A stretch of DNA of 64,000 nt from Epiperipatus broadwayi (lineage: Eukaryota; Onychophora; Udeonychophora; Euonychophora; Peripatidae): contig JAQFVV010012511.1 of NCBI GenBank assembly GCA_028023455.1, positions 994,001-1,058,000 of the forward strand, read 5' to 3'. This document shows, piece by piece, positions 1-12,885 of this stretch. The notes beneath the pieces were generated by a model, which was not told where the DNA came from, searched no databases, and worked only from the letters and a program-made list of their open reading frames with translations. Made by a program: the position numbers and the translations under genes. Position 1 is the stretch's first letter; every line of letters begins with the position of its first letter.

Positions 1-2912
1 CAAAAGAAAATGATATGATAGTATGAAATTTGAAACCTTCATTTCATCACAAATATATATTTTCATAAAAATTATAATCAATCGGTTGATTTATGTTCAT
101 AAATTAATTTTTAATTTATTATTTCTTTAAATTAACAAAGAGTTGGAAAAACAATATTTTCATAATCAAAGATAACATTCTTTGATTTAGTTTTTAGGAG
201 AGAAAATGAATGAAAAGAAAAAAACATATTTTTAAAAAATAAATAAATTTGCAAAAAATTAATTTTTTTAAATACTCAAAATGTTGAAAAGGAAAATTGA
301 CTGGATTTTTCAAAAATGTTTCAGACTTTAAAAATATTAACTTAAATGAAAATGTTTAAAATGACCAGTTTTGGCAACAAAAAATCTCTTTTCATCATGT
401 GCACATACAAAAAATACATATTTAACCATGATTTTATTTTCTATGGAATTCTCTTTCCAGTTATAATTTCCATTTTTTTTCCAATTGAGTTTTTCCTTGA
501 AAGCTTCTAGACATGTGTATGGTTAATTTGTTCTTTTCTTGGTTTGCAATAATTCCAGATTTAAAAATAGCAAATTTTATCTATTTCTATTAAAATTTCC
601 AGGTGAGACTAACATAGACAGAGTCTTGTGCTTTTGTTTAAAGACATAGTTGCAGATTACATTAGGGGGTAACTTTTTTCTACATTTTTATTCCAGTGAA
701 GGAAATTTACACGGAGGAAGATGATGTCTATCTTTTAGCTAACTTAGCGCATGGTTTTTATTGTAGAAACCATTTTTATAAGTAAACTCATAATATGCTG
801 AAAACTAAATTAAAACTTTTACTATATTCAACAGCTTGGGTAATATTCCTCCTATTTATGTAACAGCTTAGTGAAGACTTCTGCTTTTTTCTTCTTTATC
901 AACTTGTTTAAGACTTGACTGCTCTCTTTTTAACAGCTCTTCTGACTTATTCACATCCTTATTTTTTTAGAAAAATATTACCTACAACCAATCACAATCT
1001 GTTTCTAACATGATAATTTTTATAATAACCAATTGGGTAAATTTTTATAAATACAATTGTTCAGTTATTTCCATCCTTAAACTTTGACATTGAAAAACAA
1101 GTCAAGATCTTAAATTAGCATCATAAAAATCTTGACATTCCTTTTTAATTAAAAAAGAATATTGCCAAAAAGAAAAACCAGATAATCAGTTATTTGCATT
1201 GATTTGATTTTTGTATTGAAGAGAGATAAAGAGAAAATGAAAAAAAACAAACTCTGACCAATTAAAAATAAAATTTACCAAAGGTATTAAACAAAAGTAT
1301 TAAAATCTTTTTTTTCTTTTCTAAAAATATTATTAAACTTAAAATGTTATCTCTTCTTTAAGGTTAAAATAAATATTTATTAAATAATTTACAAAAATGA
1401 GAAAATTATTTTCTTTTAGTACATTTTTTGTAGTTTAAATTAAAACTACTAATTAATTATAATTATTGAAGAGAGAGAAAGAAAAAAAACTTGTTTACAT
1501 TAGTTTATAAGTTTTTATCCCTTCTACATTCATTTATAACTCATTAAAATATCTATATATTAAAATCATATTATTATTTAACAAATTTAATGTTTGAAAA
1601 TTCTCCTACTATTATTTTGTGACTTAAAATATTTAGTTAAATGAAGACCTATTAAAAAAAATATGTATGGGAAAATTAAATATTATTTTCCTCATTGACT
1701 AAATAACTCTAAACTATACCTTTTTAAATGCTGTTATATAGACAACTGCTTGCAATATATATTCTGAAAGGCCAAATATATTTATTTCTGCTGTATTTTA
1801 TTTAGATATTTCCATTTATTATTTTTCACAAAAAAAGAAAAAATAGTATATAGCTGGGTTTTTTTTTAAATCCACAAATCTCCATTCTCTTTTACTTTTA
1901 TCTTGCACAAAACACTTTAATTTTTTTAATCATTTTACCATTTGAATATTAAAGATACATATGATAAATTAAAAATGTTTGGTATGATCAAATTCTTTAC
2001 ATTTTTATCGCAATGGGAACTTATTGGATATAAACATGAATTATCTGTGTTTGATTTCTTTAAGTTGAATAACTAATATTATTATTAATCTCTGATATAT
2101 CATCAATCTTCATAATTCTACTTATTATTTATAATAAATTTCTACTGTGCTTTGATGTTTGCATCTTTATAGTAAAACCTATGCCCATTTTTCAAATTGA
2201 TTGCCCCTTCATCTGTTCCCTCTCATTTAACAAAATCCAATAATATTCTATGCAATCTTTTTTTATATAGTTATAGATAGCTAAATAAAACATCATCATT
2301 GAATGGGAGACTGAATTCACAATCAGGAATTTCTTCTTGAGATCCTCAGCTTTTTGTCACCAACTTTTGATTGAATAATGATTTTATAGCTTCCTTGTAA
2401 ATATTTAAAAAAATCATTTATTCTGCCTTCATGAAAACTCAATGACATTCAAGTTACAGTAGTTGAGAAGAGACCATAATAAAAACCAATAAGCTCACCA
2501 TGCTGACTAATGGATGTCCATTTATATTAATTTGCCATACAAACAAACAAGAACAAGAATGCATAATGTGGACATTGGAAATTTTATCTGAGCCATTTCT
2601 TTAAAACTTCCAAGATGAACCAAGAATCTTGTTTTAGCTAAAAATAACTCCTTTCTGCACTCATCTATCTATTCCAAGTGTGAAATTTTTATGAATGCAT
2701 TCCTCAAATAGTAGTTGTTTTAATATGTAAATTGTATTTTAAAAAGAGTGATGTAGTGAAAAATGGTGAACTGTGTTGTGTCCCGAGGTATTTAAATATC
2801 AGTCGGGCAGCATCGATAAGTTTTAAATAAATATAAGTACAAGTTTATTGTAACAAAATAAATTTATTTATTGTTAATGACAAAGAAGAAAAAAGTAACT
2901 AGTAGAATAATG
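1..2912. other. AT-rich non-coding DNA, no gene seen
   Basis: Long A/T runs, small (TA)n tracts and stop codons in every frame. I find no domain, RNA fold or terminal repeat that I can support. Confidence 0.6.
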
Positions 2913-2934
2913 AGAGATTTCTGCAGAAATCTCT
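2913..2934. repeat. 22-bp perfect palindrome
   Basis: AGAGATTTCTG is followed directly by its reverse complement CAGAAATCTCT. It could form a loop-less cruciform or be a dimeric protein-binding site, but in DNA this AT-rich it may be chance. No neighbouring gene gives it a role. Confidence 0.5.
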
Positions 2935-5725
2935 ACAGTCTATAAATAAACTCTTGCATGCATATGTCACTCTCTATACAGTCAGTAGATAAATATAATT
3001 CTATGCAGGGTATATTAATTGATGAAAGTCCTTCATGTTTTCATTTAGGAATAATTGCAACTTAAGAGCCTAAATCCATTATAACTATGACACCATTATG
3101 CAGATTACCAGCTGTCATTGTAATATGCAAATCATACTCACACTTATCAAGCCCGTATTGCTTCATTTCATACATATTAGCCCCTTCCTTATATATATTG
3201 GCCTTTTCATAATACACAATGGTTTATTCATAAATCCTAGCAGGGCTTTTTAATACAAGAGTCCAATTATGATTAATTTTTCCTTATTTGCATAATTTAC
3301 ATTTAAATGTATGATTGACATATGCAGATTTTCTGGATTAGTTTAATACAATAAGAGAGAATTTATTCATGTACTGTCTGCACATAAAATTATGTACCAT
3401 TTGCATATATTTACATAGTAAATATATTAATTTACATTTCTCATATACATATTATACAAGCATAATATTTATTGAGATCCCATGTAAATATTACATGCAC
3501 AGACAGTCCAAACTGGCAAGATTGAATATGAAGATTCATATATTTGATGTCCTTAGTTACCTGAAGTGTAAAGGTTATCCATGAAATGCATGCTCAGTTA
3601 GTGGAAGAGGGTGATCTGACTTCCTCTGCAGTGGAGTGATATGATAGAGGTGAATAATGGATACACTGATCAAAAACTTGTTTTTAAATTTCACGCACAA
3701 TATTTTTGACTCCAATTGTTTCATTTTTAAAAAAATTTCCAAATTAATGCGACCATATTCATTTTATGAATTACAGTTAGCGATGATGATCTGTAGTATA
3801 ACATCTGCATATTAATAATTATATATATATGGTAAGTAACACATAATTTACCGAAATTGCTTTAAATAATTTTGTTTTTGAATGTGCAGTGTATATAAAA
3901 TCACGATATTTGTTTTTATCGCTTTATAAACAAATAATTATATCACATGACTGGAAATGTATTCAATATCATTTGTCAAATTAACATTAATAATATATCA
4001 AATGACCTTTAAAAAATATTTACAAATCACTCTTCTATTTGAGAATTGGAATTTATTATTGTTAGCTTTAAAAGTCGTGGGGGTATTACTGTTATATAAT
4101 ATAAGGAAATGAAATAAATAATTAAAAAAATAAAATTTTATTCTTTCTTATTTTTGAATCTTTTTGTATACACATTGTCCGCCCAAATTCAAATTGAGTA
4201 ATTAGTTAACAGGTTACGATGAATCAAGTAATAATATTTGATCATCGTTGGTCTGTACAGGACAAAGTTTCTATGTGTGATAAATAAACGTTGGTAATTG
4301 TATAGATTTATGCTGACATATCTTATTTTATGGTAAATTTAGTTTAAAATAATAGACGCGTAATTATCATATAATTGATTTGAACCATAATATTTAATTT
4401 AAAACTATTGTAAATAATTTTTGTTTCGTTGTGCTACCAGTTTGTTTAAACTAATATTGTAAATATTAATAATAAATTAACATTCAATATATTTATTGCC
4501 TGAGCTGGTTTGTATACTAACATATTAGGATTGCAAATTTACTAAACTTGCCATTTTTGGTAACTGTATTGGCAGATGATTCTTTTGCAATTGCTAGCCA
4601 AAGCTTATTAAATAAACCAGCATATGATGTAATGTATTGTTTGAATGCTCTAATGGCAAATTGAGCACAACTGTTCTATTCGATTAATGAACTGAGATTT
4701 TTTTTAACTTTAATAAGGGCAGAGAAGATACTGTCTACCATACTCACTAAAGATTGAATAAACTTAACAGTAGGAGTAGTGAGAAAGTTATAATCAGTTC
4801 AATTGCATTACATTCATCTTAAAGGTAATCATGTTTTATGTGCAGATATATTCTTAAAAATATCAGTTACATTTAAATATTACTTACTGGGTGAAAAAAT
4901 ATGATTTTAAATAGAATATTGTAAATATATAATTCTGTTGAAAGCTTCTTAAATAATAGTAGGGTTCATAAGCAGTTTGAAAACAAATCTTAGAACATAA
5001 CTTGAACATAAATTTACACATTTATTTCTTTTTATGCAATAAACATATTAATGGGCTCTATAACATTTTCCTTACCAGTAGTGACTGCTATAACATTTAG
5101 TAATCACACTCTTGATTTTTACAATAGACTATTGATGGCCATCTAACCAATCCTGATTAACTTGATACAATTGCTCTTTAAACTAAGAATAATTGGATTC
5201 TCAATTCCTATTGTTTGATTACTAACTGGATTCGACTATGACCAGTCTATCTAAAATAAAAATTCTATATTTCTTTGTGATCTAATTCAGATTCAAACTC
5301 TAAGTTATGAGCATGGTAAATAGCTGTTATGGCTGTTGTTGTTGTTTTTTGATACTTGAATAAAATGATAATTGTTTTACTTATATGAAATGGTAGATTA
5401 AACACATAGCATTATTATGGATATGACAAAATTGTATTTTGAAATGGAAGTAATTTTTTTAATATTGAAGAACAGATAAAAATAAACAGTGAAAACATTG
5501 TATAAAAGACAGTTTAAACTCTCATGTTACTACTTTTATAGCAACTATCTTATGACATCAAGTGATTTACATTTTTTGATTTCCTAAACAATCCCCCATG
5601 CTCCCCCCCTTTTTTTTTTTAGCTTGCTATACTTTTTGCTTGCCCTTCAATACATTTTTTGGATGAACATTAATTGGAATATTGATAGAATAGAATAGAC
5701 ATTATAATATTTAAATTCAAGTTTA
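2935..5725. other. AT-rich non-coding DNA, no gene seen
   Basis: A 71-codon open frame near 3.4 kb is low-complexity (Tyr/Ile/His rich) with no domain. Nothing else rises above background. Confidence 0.55.
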
Positions 5726-5895
5726 AGAGGGAGGAAATGTGGCAATAGTCTCACTATTCCCTTTGCATCAAACTTGATGTCCAATCAGAGATTTGTCTTT
5801 TAATAAATTCCTGCATGCTATTGTCATTTCTTGTTCTCTGTCAGACTGTGCTTTGTAGAAAGCTCCTTAAGATAAATTACTGCATTATTTGCTCT
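5726..5895 (+). repeat. Possible polypurine tract and LTR-like start
   Basis: A purine run (AAGAGGGAGGAAA, near 5726-5739) is followed directly by TGTGGCAATAG. This resembles the polypurine tract plus TG start of a 3' LTR in Gypsy-type elements. Downstream is a slightly GC-richer block to about 5895. I see no second LTR copy and no pol remnant upstream, so this could be a solo LTR end or chance. Confidence 0.25.
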
Positions 5896-6275
5896 TTTAT
5901 TAGTAATAAATTGGAGAATATTTGTTTACATTTTAGTAAAATTTAAAATAAAATTATTTTGTATTGATTTTATTCTTATTCTTATTGATATATGTATATG
6001 GCAATTTTAATTTAACTATTTTTTCAATTCAAAATGTACATTAGAAAAGTTAAAGATATATATTAAAAATTGTAAATATTTAAAAATAAATTGATTTGCA
6101 TAAAATTAAAAATATTGTAAATAATAAAGCATTGAAGCTTTATAGTGAGTTATAACATGTTTATAATAAATTAGATTATCATTATAAAATTAGTACAAAA
6201 ATGATGCCACAGATAATAAAAACATATATTCACATTCCTATCTACATTCCAGTGAATTTAATTAATCTTTGTATC

Positions 6276-6408
6276 AACTATATGGGTTATGTCTTGCATT
6301 GGTGGTCGAGAGGTCAGCGCGACTGCCTTACAAGCAGTTGCCCGGGTTGCGGGTTCGCGTCCCGGCCAATGTTATGACACTTAAAAAAAAAAAAACTATA
6401 TGGGTTAT
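6276..6408 (+). mobile_element. tRNA-derived short SINE with perfect 15-bp TSD
   Basis: A tRNA-like fold lies at 6296-6372. The acceptor arms GCATTGG and CCAATGT pair, and the anticodon arm ACTGC/GCAGT encloses loop CTTACAA (anticodon UAC, valine-like). A B-box-like GGGTTCGCGTCCC is present. A short ATGACAC tail and a poly(A) run follow. The 15-bp direct repeat AACTATATGGGTTAT at 6276-6290 and 6394-6408 is a perfect target-site duplication, which proves insertion by LINE-type target-primed reverse transcription and suggests a young copy. Related copies lie near 25.9, 26.1, 36.9 and 42.0 kb. It is a retroposed SINE rather than a working tRNA gene, because it has the poly(A) tail and duplication. 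Confidence 0.85.
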
Positions 6409-9400
6409 TAACAAAGTAAATGTTGGTGTATTTAATTTCTATTTTATAAATAATCTTTATAGGGATATCACTTTTTACTTAAATAATATTTTCTTGATTA
6501 TTTCAACTCTTTTTGTAGAGCTGCAAAATGTATTAGTGGAAGAACCTAATTACTATCCATGATTGTATTCAAATGTTCAGACAAAATTTGCAGTAGCTCT
6601 TTGCCATTCCTTATTTCATCTTTTCTGACATTTTAGCATAATTTGGGTCTTGTTTTTTAATCTTTTTTTTTTTTTTTAAATTCATAAGTAATCTTAAAAT
6701 ATTTTTTTCATATAGGAGTCCATAGCTAACTCAGCTATCTATCTAATATTAATCAGGAAATAAGTATCAAGAAGTTATTAGTTTGAAAGTAAATGTTTCA
6801 AGTTATTCTTGTTTGATCAGATGATGATTCTTTATAATATTAAATAATGTGGCATATCTATTTACAGTACGATTGGCACTGAGTTCATTATTAATCTTTA
6901 ATTACATTATGTGAATTCAATCAGATAATTATTATTTTAAGCATTGGTATGAAACCATAATTTACAAAAACTTAAGTAGAGATAAAGAAATCCCTTTTGT
7001 AGACATCTGTCAGTAATTTTTGGAAAGTAGCTGTAGTTAAAATTTACTTACTTCATAAAGAATATGTTCTTTCTATATCTTTGATTCATAATCTGCAGAA
7101 AATAAAAAATGTTTGCTTAGAAGACTTTTCCAGTAAAGAACCATTGAACCAAATATAGAATAGAATAATATTAGTTTGAGAGTAATTGAATGATCATTAC
7201 TATCAAGTTAGAGATTCTAGATCATCTTAATATTAGATGGCAATTTGTTTATTTTTTTATTCTTAATATATCATGTTATTTCCTGTTGCTTAGTTTTATT
7301 GTTTCATTAATAAATACATCAGACTCTCCTAGTTTTTTTGGGCTGGAACCTGGAATTGGATTTTTTGCTATTTGCAATTTGCCACCACTTCATATTAGAA
7401 GGATTTTATTTGGAATAATACAGATGTGGCCTAGTCAATTGAACCATTTATATGTTACTCATGTGATAATTAATCAGTTTTTGTCACTAATTAATATATA
7501 TATTTTCTAACATCAGATATGATGTTTCCACAACTTTATATCTTTTTATTTTTACATAAATTTTACATTTTAGAAACAAAAAAGAGTAATAGGCAGCCAT
7601 ACATAAATGACCAACTGATAAACAAAACTAATTAATAATGAATCAACAGGTAATATTTATATATTTTAATAAAATAACAAACTCACCACAAGTTTTTATT
7701 AAAATATACTACCATACAATAACAATAAACAATTGAAAATTGTTTAATTTAAAATGTTACTGTGTTTTGTTTTAACGCTAAAGCATGAGAATAATTGTTT
7801 AGAAAGTAATTTCAATGTTTAAAAAAAGACAACTTGAGTTTATATTAGAAGGAAATGTAACATTTATCATTCTTTCATGTTGCTTCTATTTTTTTAATCT
7901 TCAAAAGTAGGATTTTATTGACAGATTTTGTTAACAAATTTAAAATGAAGTAAATCCAAATTGAATGTACGATTTTTCATAATGCCATTGCAGTCATTTT
8001 AAATTATTTTTTAATGCAATGGATATATTTCTCTATATATTTATAAAGTATAGGCAAATGATGCTCAAGCATCAAAATGAAAGAGTGCACACACAGCAGC
8101 TCAATTTCAATTGGTCAAGATTAATATGTTTTAATCAACTGTGTAACCGAACTAGAAACATTTTCTCAGCAGCTCATTATGCATGAGCACAAATTTCAGA
8201 TTTGCTATCAATGTTTATACTTTTTTTTTAATATGGAAAAAAAATTTACGTGCAGGATTTTTTTTTTCAGTAGCCAGCTCAAAATCATTTTAGCTAAACA
8301 TCTAATATTGACCAAGGAATGGAATTCTAGAGAGTAAAGATTCCCAGATTAATCTGGATTAGTAAAATTAGTATTAATGTCTTTACTGTAAAAACAAACT
8401 ATACAGATGTAATGTAGTCTTCATTAATAAGGGAGATGATGCCATATCATATTACTGCAGATTGAGTCTATGGTTTATCTTTCATATCATAATAAGTCAT
8501 TTTACTAATGAGCAAATTTCTCAAGGGATTACTTCTGTTAAGTTTTCTGACTAGCGGCAGGGGCAATAACTAGAAACAATATGGTGGTTGCTTTTATTAA
8601 AGATGTGTGTGTACAAAGTTTAATGTAATGATAAAATACACCAGAAATAAAATATATAATTAATTATATGGAAAAAGAAACTAATTACTGGAAAATGCAA
8701 CAGCCTGATTTGCATGTAAAGAAAAGTCACTTTATGCAAATTAGCCAAGCTGATAAAAAAGTCTGCAGAAGAATTAAGTGAAAGGAGAATAAAAATAAAC
8801 TAATGGAAAGATAAACAAGTGAAAGTGAAGTTGTTCTAGAAATTAATAAAGCAGAGCTCTTGTCAAGAATCTAATTGGACTATCTGTATATTAATGTGTG
8901 TGTGCATTAAAGTGCTTACAGAAATATAGAGTTACAAAACTGCTGAAGTAAAGAGATTTTATAGATGTTATTCTCTAAGGAGTTATGAACTTTAAAGAGA
9001 TTTGAGTGATCATATTCTCAATTAGCAATCAGCAAGTTGAATTAGTAATATTTCAGAGTAAATAAACTCTTGTTTTATTGTTTTCGTATTTAATTTAAAT
9101 ATAATTATCCAGCTGCCAACTGACTGCTTGGCCCTCGATATATTAGTATTGTAATCAAGAATAAATTGATCATTCTCAATGTTTGTTTGTTATTTGAATA
9201 AACAAAATACATATAAGCAGATCTGATTTTTAATAATTATTGAAAAGCTAAAAACATCATAATAGAAATATCAATACTTTTGTTTAATTATCAGCATTTT
9301 AACAGAAAATAGTTTTACAAACAGTGTACATTTTAATTGCTCTTATCTAATATTAAAGTGAAATAAGTTGCCATATACATCATTTAGTGTTAAGGATAAT

Positions 9401-10094
9401 AGAATTTAACAACTAAGCTAAAACTTTATGATATATATAAATATCATTACCTATATTAAATTTTTTAGCAGTGCTGCCTTGATATTATAAATTTCCAAGT
9501 CAAATGGATAAAAAATGGTTTCCTTTTTTTTTTTGATTTGGTACCTTATAACACTAATGTAACACTGCAGGAAAATGTAATGTTAAATAGTAAGATAGTT
9601 GTTGTATTTAATTCTAGCATAGCATTATGTGTATTCTAATTACATATTTATAATAAAAATTTATTTTTTAAACGATTTTATAAACTGAGCTTTAATCTTC
9701 CAGAAATGATCACTTTAACATCTTCATTTGTTTTTCAGATGATACTGTGATAATTATATTTTTGCTTTCCACATCATATTACTGCTCATTATAAATGTTG
9801 CCCTTTCTACTTTAGGACAAAGATAAAATGATAAACTTAAATATAGGTTTTTGAATTAATTTTCAGTTGTGTAAAAAGCAAAGATTACTACAGATATCTG
9901 GATTTGTATATAGTAGGGTCATTTTTTAAATAATGTATTAGAACTGAAAGAAGTGATGTGACAATTCTCAGATGAAATTAAAAATATAGGAATAAAGATA
10001 AATAATCCAACACTAAAGTAATATATAATCAGTTTTCAAGAAATTAGAGAAGATTAATAATCATAATTATTTTGTAAATTAATACACTATACAG
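6409..10094. other. AT-rich non-coding DNA, no gene seen
   Basis: A 106-codon open frame at 7190-7510 is hydrophobic and low-complexity with no recognisable family. I do not call it. No ordered repeat or RNA was recognised in this block. Confidence 0.5.
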
Positions 10095-10220
10095 GCTTAA
10101 ACCTGCCTATATATGTAATGTATGTGGGATTCAAAGTCAGACTTTCACATGACCCTCAACTCTCCATGCCATCTCATATTTCTGACCCACCTGATCACAC
10201 ATGTTAAAAAGCTAAATAAT

Positions 10221-10266
10221 CACCAGTATATGTATTTCATGCTAAACCAGCACTCATCAGTTGGTC
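10221..10266 (-). ncRNA. Hammerhead ribozyme, family A copy 1
   Basis: On the minus strand: helix I strand ACCAA, core CTGATGA, helix II GTGCT with loop GGTTT and AGCAT, then GAAA, then minimal helix III ATA-CA-TAT and cleavage-site residue A. The distal strand CTGGT re-pairs with ACCAA except for the first pair, which is C opposite A. The core boxes are intact. The mismatch beside the cleavage site may reduce activity. Confidence 0.75.
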
Positions 10267-10445
10267 CAGATTACCATCTTCACACATATATACAATCATT
10301 GCTCACCTTTATATTAAGATAGCCAATCTTCATACTTTAATGGACAGGCTTCAAATTACTCCAACCCACAACTCTTCAGCCTTCCGTTTCATTGAAAATC
10401 TGATGATGGAACATTGAAAGCCCATGTGTGGAGATGGTAATCTGG

Positions 10446-10489
10446 ATCAACTGATGAGTGCTGGTTTAGCACAAAATACATATATTGGT
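10446..10489 (+). ncRNA. Hammerhead ribozyme relic, family A copy 2
   Basis: ATCAA, core CTGATGA, a perfect 5-bp helix II (GTGCT/AGCAC), then AAAA in place of GAAA, ATA-CA-TAT, A, and TTGGT. Loss of G12 in the GAAA box removes a general-base residue of known HHRs, so this copy is predicted to be inactive although its fold is conserved. Confidence 0.75.
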
Positions 10490-10600
10490 GATTATTTATC
10501 TTTTCAACATGTGTGTGATGAGTGGGTCAGCAATATGAGATGGCATGGAGAGTTGAGGGTTGTGTGAAAGTCTGAGTTTGAGTCCTGCATACATTATATA

Positions 10601-12822
10601 ATTATCTTGGAAAAAACAATAATATGTATAAAATGGATAATAGGATTAGACTTAATCACATACACTCAAAAACAATGCAGAAACTGTAATTAATACAAGA
10701 AAAGATGAAGATATGTATTTTTGGATTAACAATGAAAGGCTAGAAAGCAAAATAAATATATCTTTGAGAAAACAAACCAGTTACAAATGTAGTTGAAAAG
10801 ATTAAAAGGCTAAAATAAAAGTATCCTAGCATATTTCTTGAAAACATGATCATATATGGGCCATTAAAGTCCCTGAATTAGATCAAATCAAATTTTTGAA
10901 AGTTGTAAAAAAAAAAAGTTCATATATGAAGTGCACAATTGAAATAACAAAGTTTTTAAAGAAGAATATAGAGAAAACTATGGCTAGAAGAAACTGTAAT
11001 GAGCTTTAAAAGATGTCTAGTTATAATTCAATAGGAAATAATGGTTTGAAAATAAATGAATTAAAAAGAATATTTGTTGAGAGAATCATGAAAAGTAAGA
11101 GAAAAAAAAGGAGGGAGGAAGTTAATAACTTTTTTAAAAAAAACAGCAGTATTTAAAATCAGATAGAGTGAAGGGCATAAAAAGGATAATTTGAGATGCC
11201 GAATTTTCTGTTGTTTGGAAAACAATAATGATAATTATGAAAATATTTATTAATTTACCTCATTTATACATAAATATTTTGAGAGTTGTTGTTTTTGTTT
11301 TTTTTTGTACATTTGTTTTGAAATAGAAAATTTTTTTACTATTCAATTTTATTAAATTTGTTAACGTTTTCATTATATATTGTCTTTTTAAAAGAATTTG
11401 ACTCAATCATTTAAGGTACACCATGTATATCTAAAATGCATGCCATTGCTATTGTAAATAGCATGCTTATTTTTTAAAACCATTGAAAATAATTATACTT
11501 TATTTGAATAAAAAAATCATTTTCCACTCTCTTACACACACATATACATAGTATGCATAATTAAAACTATTATTTCATAAATAATATATATTCTCATCAT
11601 CACAGATTTAATATTCATTATTTGGTTAGAATTAATATAATTTCTATCTGCCTTATTATCTTAAACTGTGAGCTGTTTAGATTAATGTTTTGCTAAGATC
11701 ACCATTAATGTTTATTTAAATAGTGCTTAAAAAGTTTGACTTGTAAAAGATTATTAAAGTATGTGCATTTGGAGCTTATTAATTTATAAGTACTGTATTA
11801 CTACATATATGTATGTGTGTATATAAATTGTAGTATAAAATGCACTTATTATTATACCTTAAAGAAAGGCTCTCATAAGTATAGTGGTTAGTACATGACC
11901 TAGAATTCTAGGTCAAAGGAACATTGAAATTTTTTTCAGGTCACAAGCAGATTTCGGATTTTTATTTCAGAATGCTAACTCTTAGCTAAATTAGCTAATT
12001 ATTTAGTTTTGGTCAGTAAATAAATATCTAATCATTACTGCAATTATTTTATAACTAAAATCTTAAAGATTTATAAATCTATCTTTTGTATTAGTCCTGT
12101 AAATTGAATTCGGTTCGCTTATATTTGATAAACTCAATATTCATTAAAGTAAATGTCTCAAATGCAACTTAAGTAATATGGCATTTATAACATTGATATC
12201 ATATTCTTAATATAACTATGAAACCTTTTCATAGAAGAGAAGCAAAGAGGGTGGCAGCATATATTAGTTTTCTTCTGCAGCTAAAAATTACTAAGTAGCA
12301 ATTTACTGACCAATAATGAGTAATTATCTGGGCTGCCTATTAGATTTAAACACTAGGCATAATATGCAGATAGACTACTGTTGCATAAGATCCTTGTATT
12401 ATTACTAGAATAAAGTGGAGCCATGAATTATACCGTATATAACTACATGGCTACAATTATATATTGCCCAAAGATATATAACAATTAATAAAAATGTAAA
12501 TAAATAAATAAAAAAAAACCCATTAAATTCATAAATTTTACAACATTTAGCAGCCATTTTCTCTTCTCTAAGTGCTGTATGTGATTATATATATATTAAT
12601 AAAAATTTCTTCAGTTTGTGTTGAAAGCCTATTTTATTTTTCAAATTTAATGTGAGTTAATTTTGCATATTCTTATTGCTTCAGTGAATGCATGGGTTAT
12701 CATATACTCAGTAGAATATATGTAAATATATCTTCTCAATTTATTATTAATAACTCTTATTATTTTTAAAATTTTGTTTATACTGTAATCATACATATTA
12801 CACATATTAAAAAAGTGTTCAT
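10601..12822. other. AT-rich non-coding DNA, no gene seen
   Basis: No supported gene. A weak hairpin is visible at 12419-12452 (AGCCATG and CATGGCT, 26 bp apart), without context. Confidence 0.5.
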
Positions 12823-12842
12823 GTTATATATATATATATATT
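12823..12842. repeat. (TA)n microsatellite
   Basis: Uninterrupted TA dinucleotides immediately before a conserved hairpin repeat. Similar short TA tracts border many repeats in this window, including the family D array. Confidence 0.8.
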
Positions 12843-12885
12843 GAAGCAGTGCGTATCTGCATGCATTTATGCTTGCTTCATGTTT
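12842..12885 (+). repeat. TGAAGC...GCTTCA hairpin repeat, copy 1
   Basis: TGAAGCAGT begins the hairpin and GCTTCA ends it about 35 nt later, with TGCATGCA in the middle. The same outer stem recurs near 15014, 50652 and 62526. The stem is conserved while the loop differs, which suggests one repeat family with a structured RNA or DNA end. Its function is unknown. Confidence 0.5.

Larger units (their letters stand above)
10095..10600. mobile_element. Family A hammerhead element, inverted pair
   Basis: Two copies of one unit face each other. The left arm (about 10095-10320) reads on the minus strand and the right arm (about 10415-10600) on the plus strand, with a spacer of about 100 bp. In reading direction each unit has an HHR, then a segment with A-box-like (GAGATGGCATGGAGAG) and B-box-like motifs near GTCTGAGTTTGAGTCC. 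This suggests a non-autonomous retroelement combining a tRNA-like pol III module with a self-cleaving ribozyme. The Sma repeats of schistosomes are the known precedent for such a fusion. Further copies lie near 27.4-28.1, 29.0 and 60.4 kb. Confidence 0.75.

Noticed and set aside
3373-3507. Inverted ACTGTCTGCACAT and ATGCACAGACAGT about 110 bp apart
   Set aside because: Only eight consecutive bases pair perfectly, with mismatches beyond and no target-site duplication. Not enough to call a MITE.
6296-6372. Functional tRNA-Val gene
   Set aside because: The poly(A) tail, flanking 15-bp duplication and four sister copies show it is a SINE. The T-arm also has an imperfect closing pair.
7190-7510. 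106-codon open frame
   Set aside because: Hydrophobic, low-complexity translation in AT-rich DNA, with no domain, no repeat context and no splice evidence.
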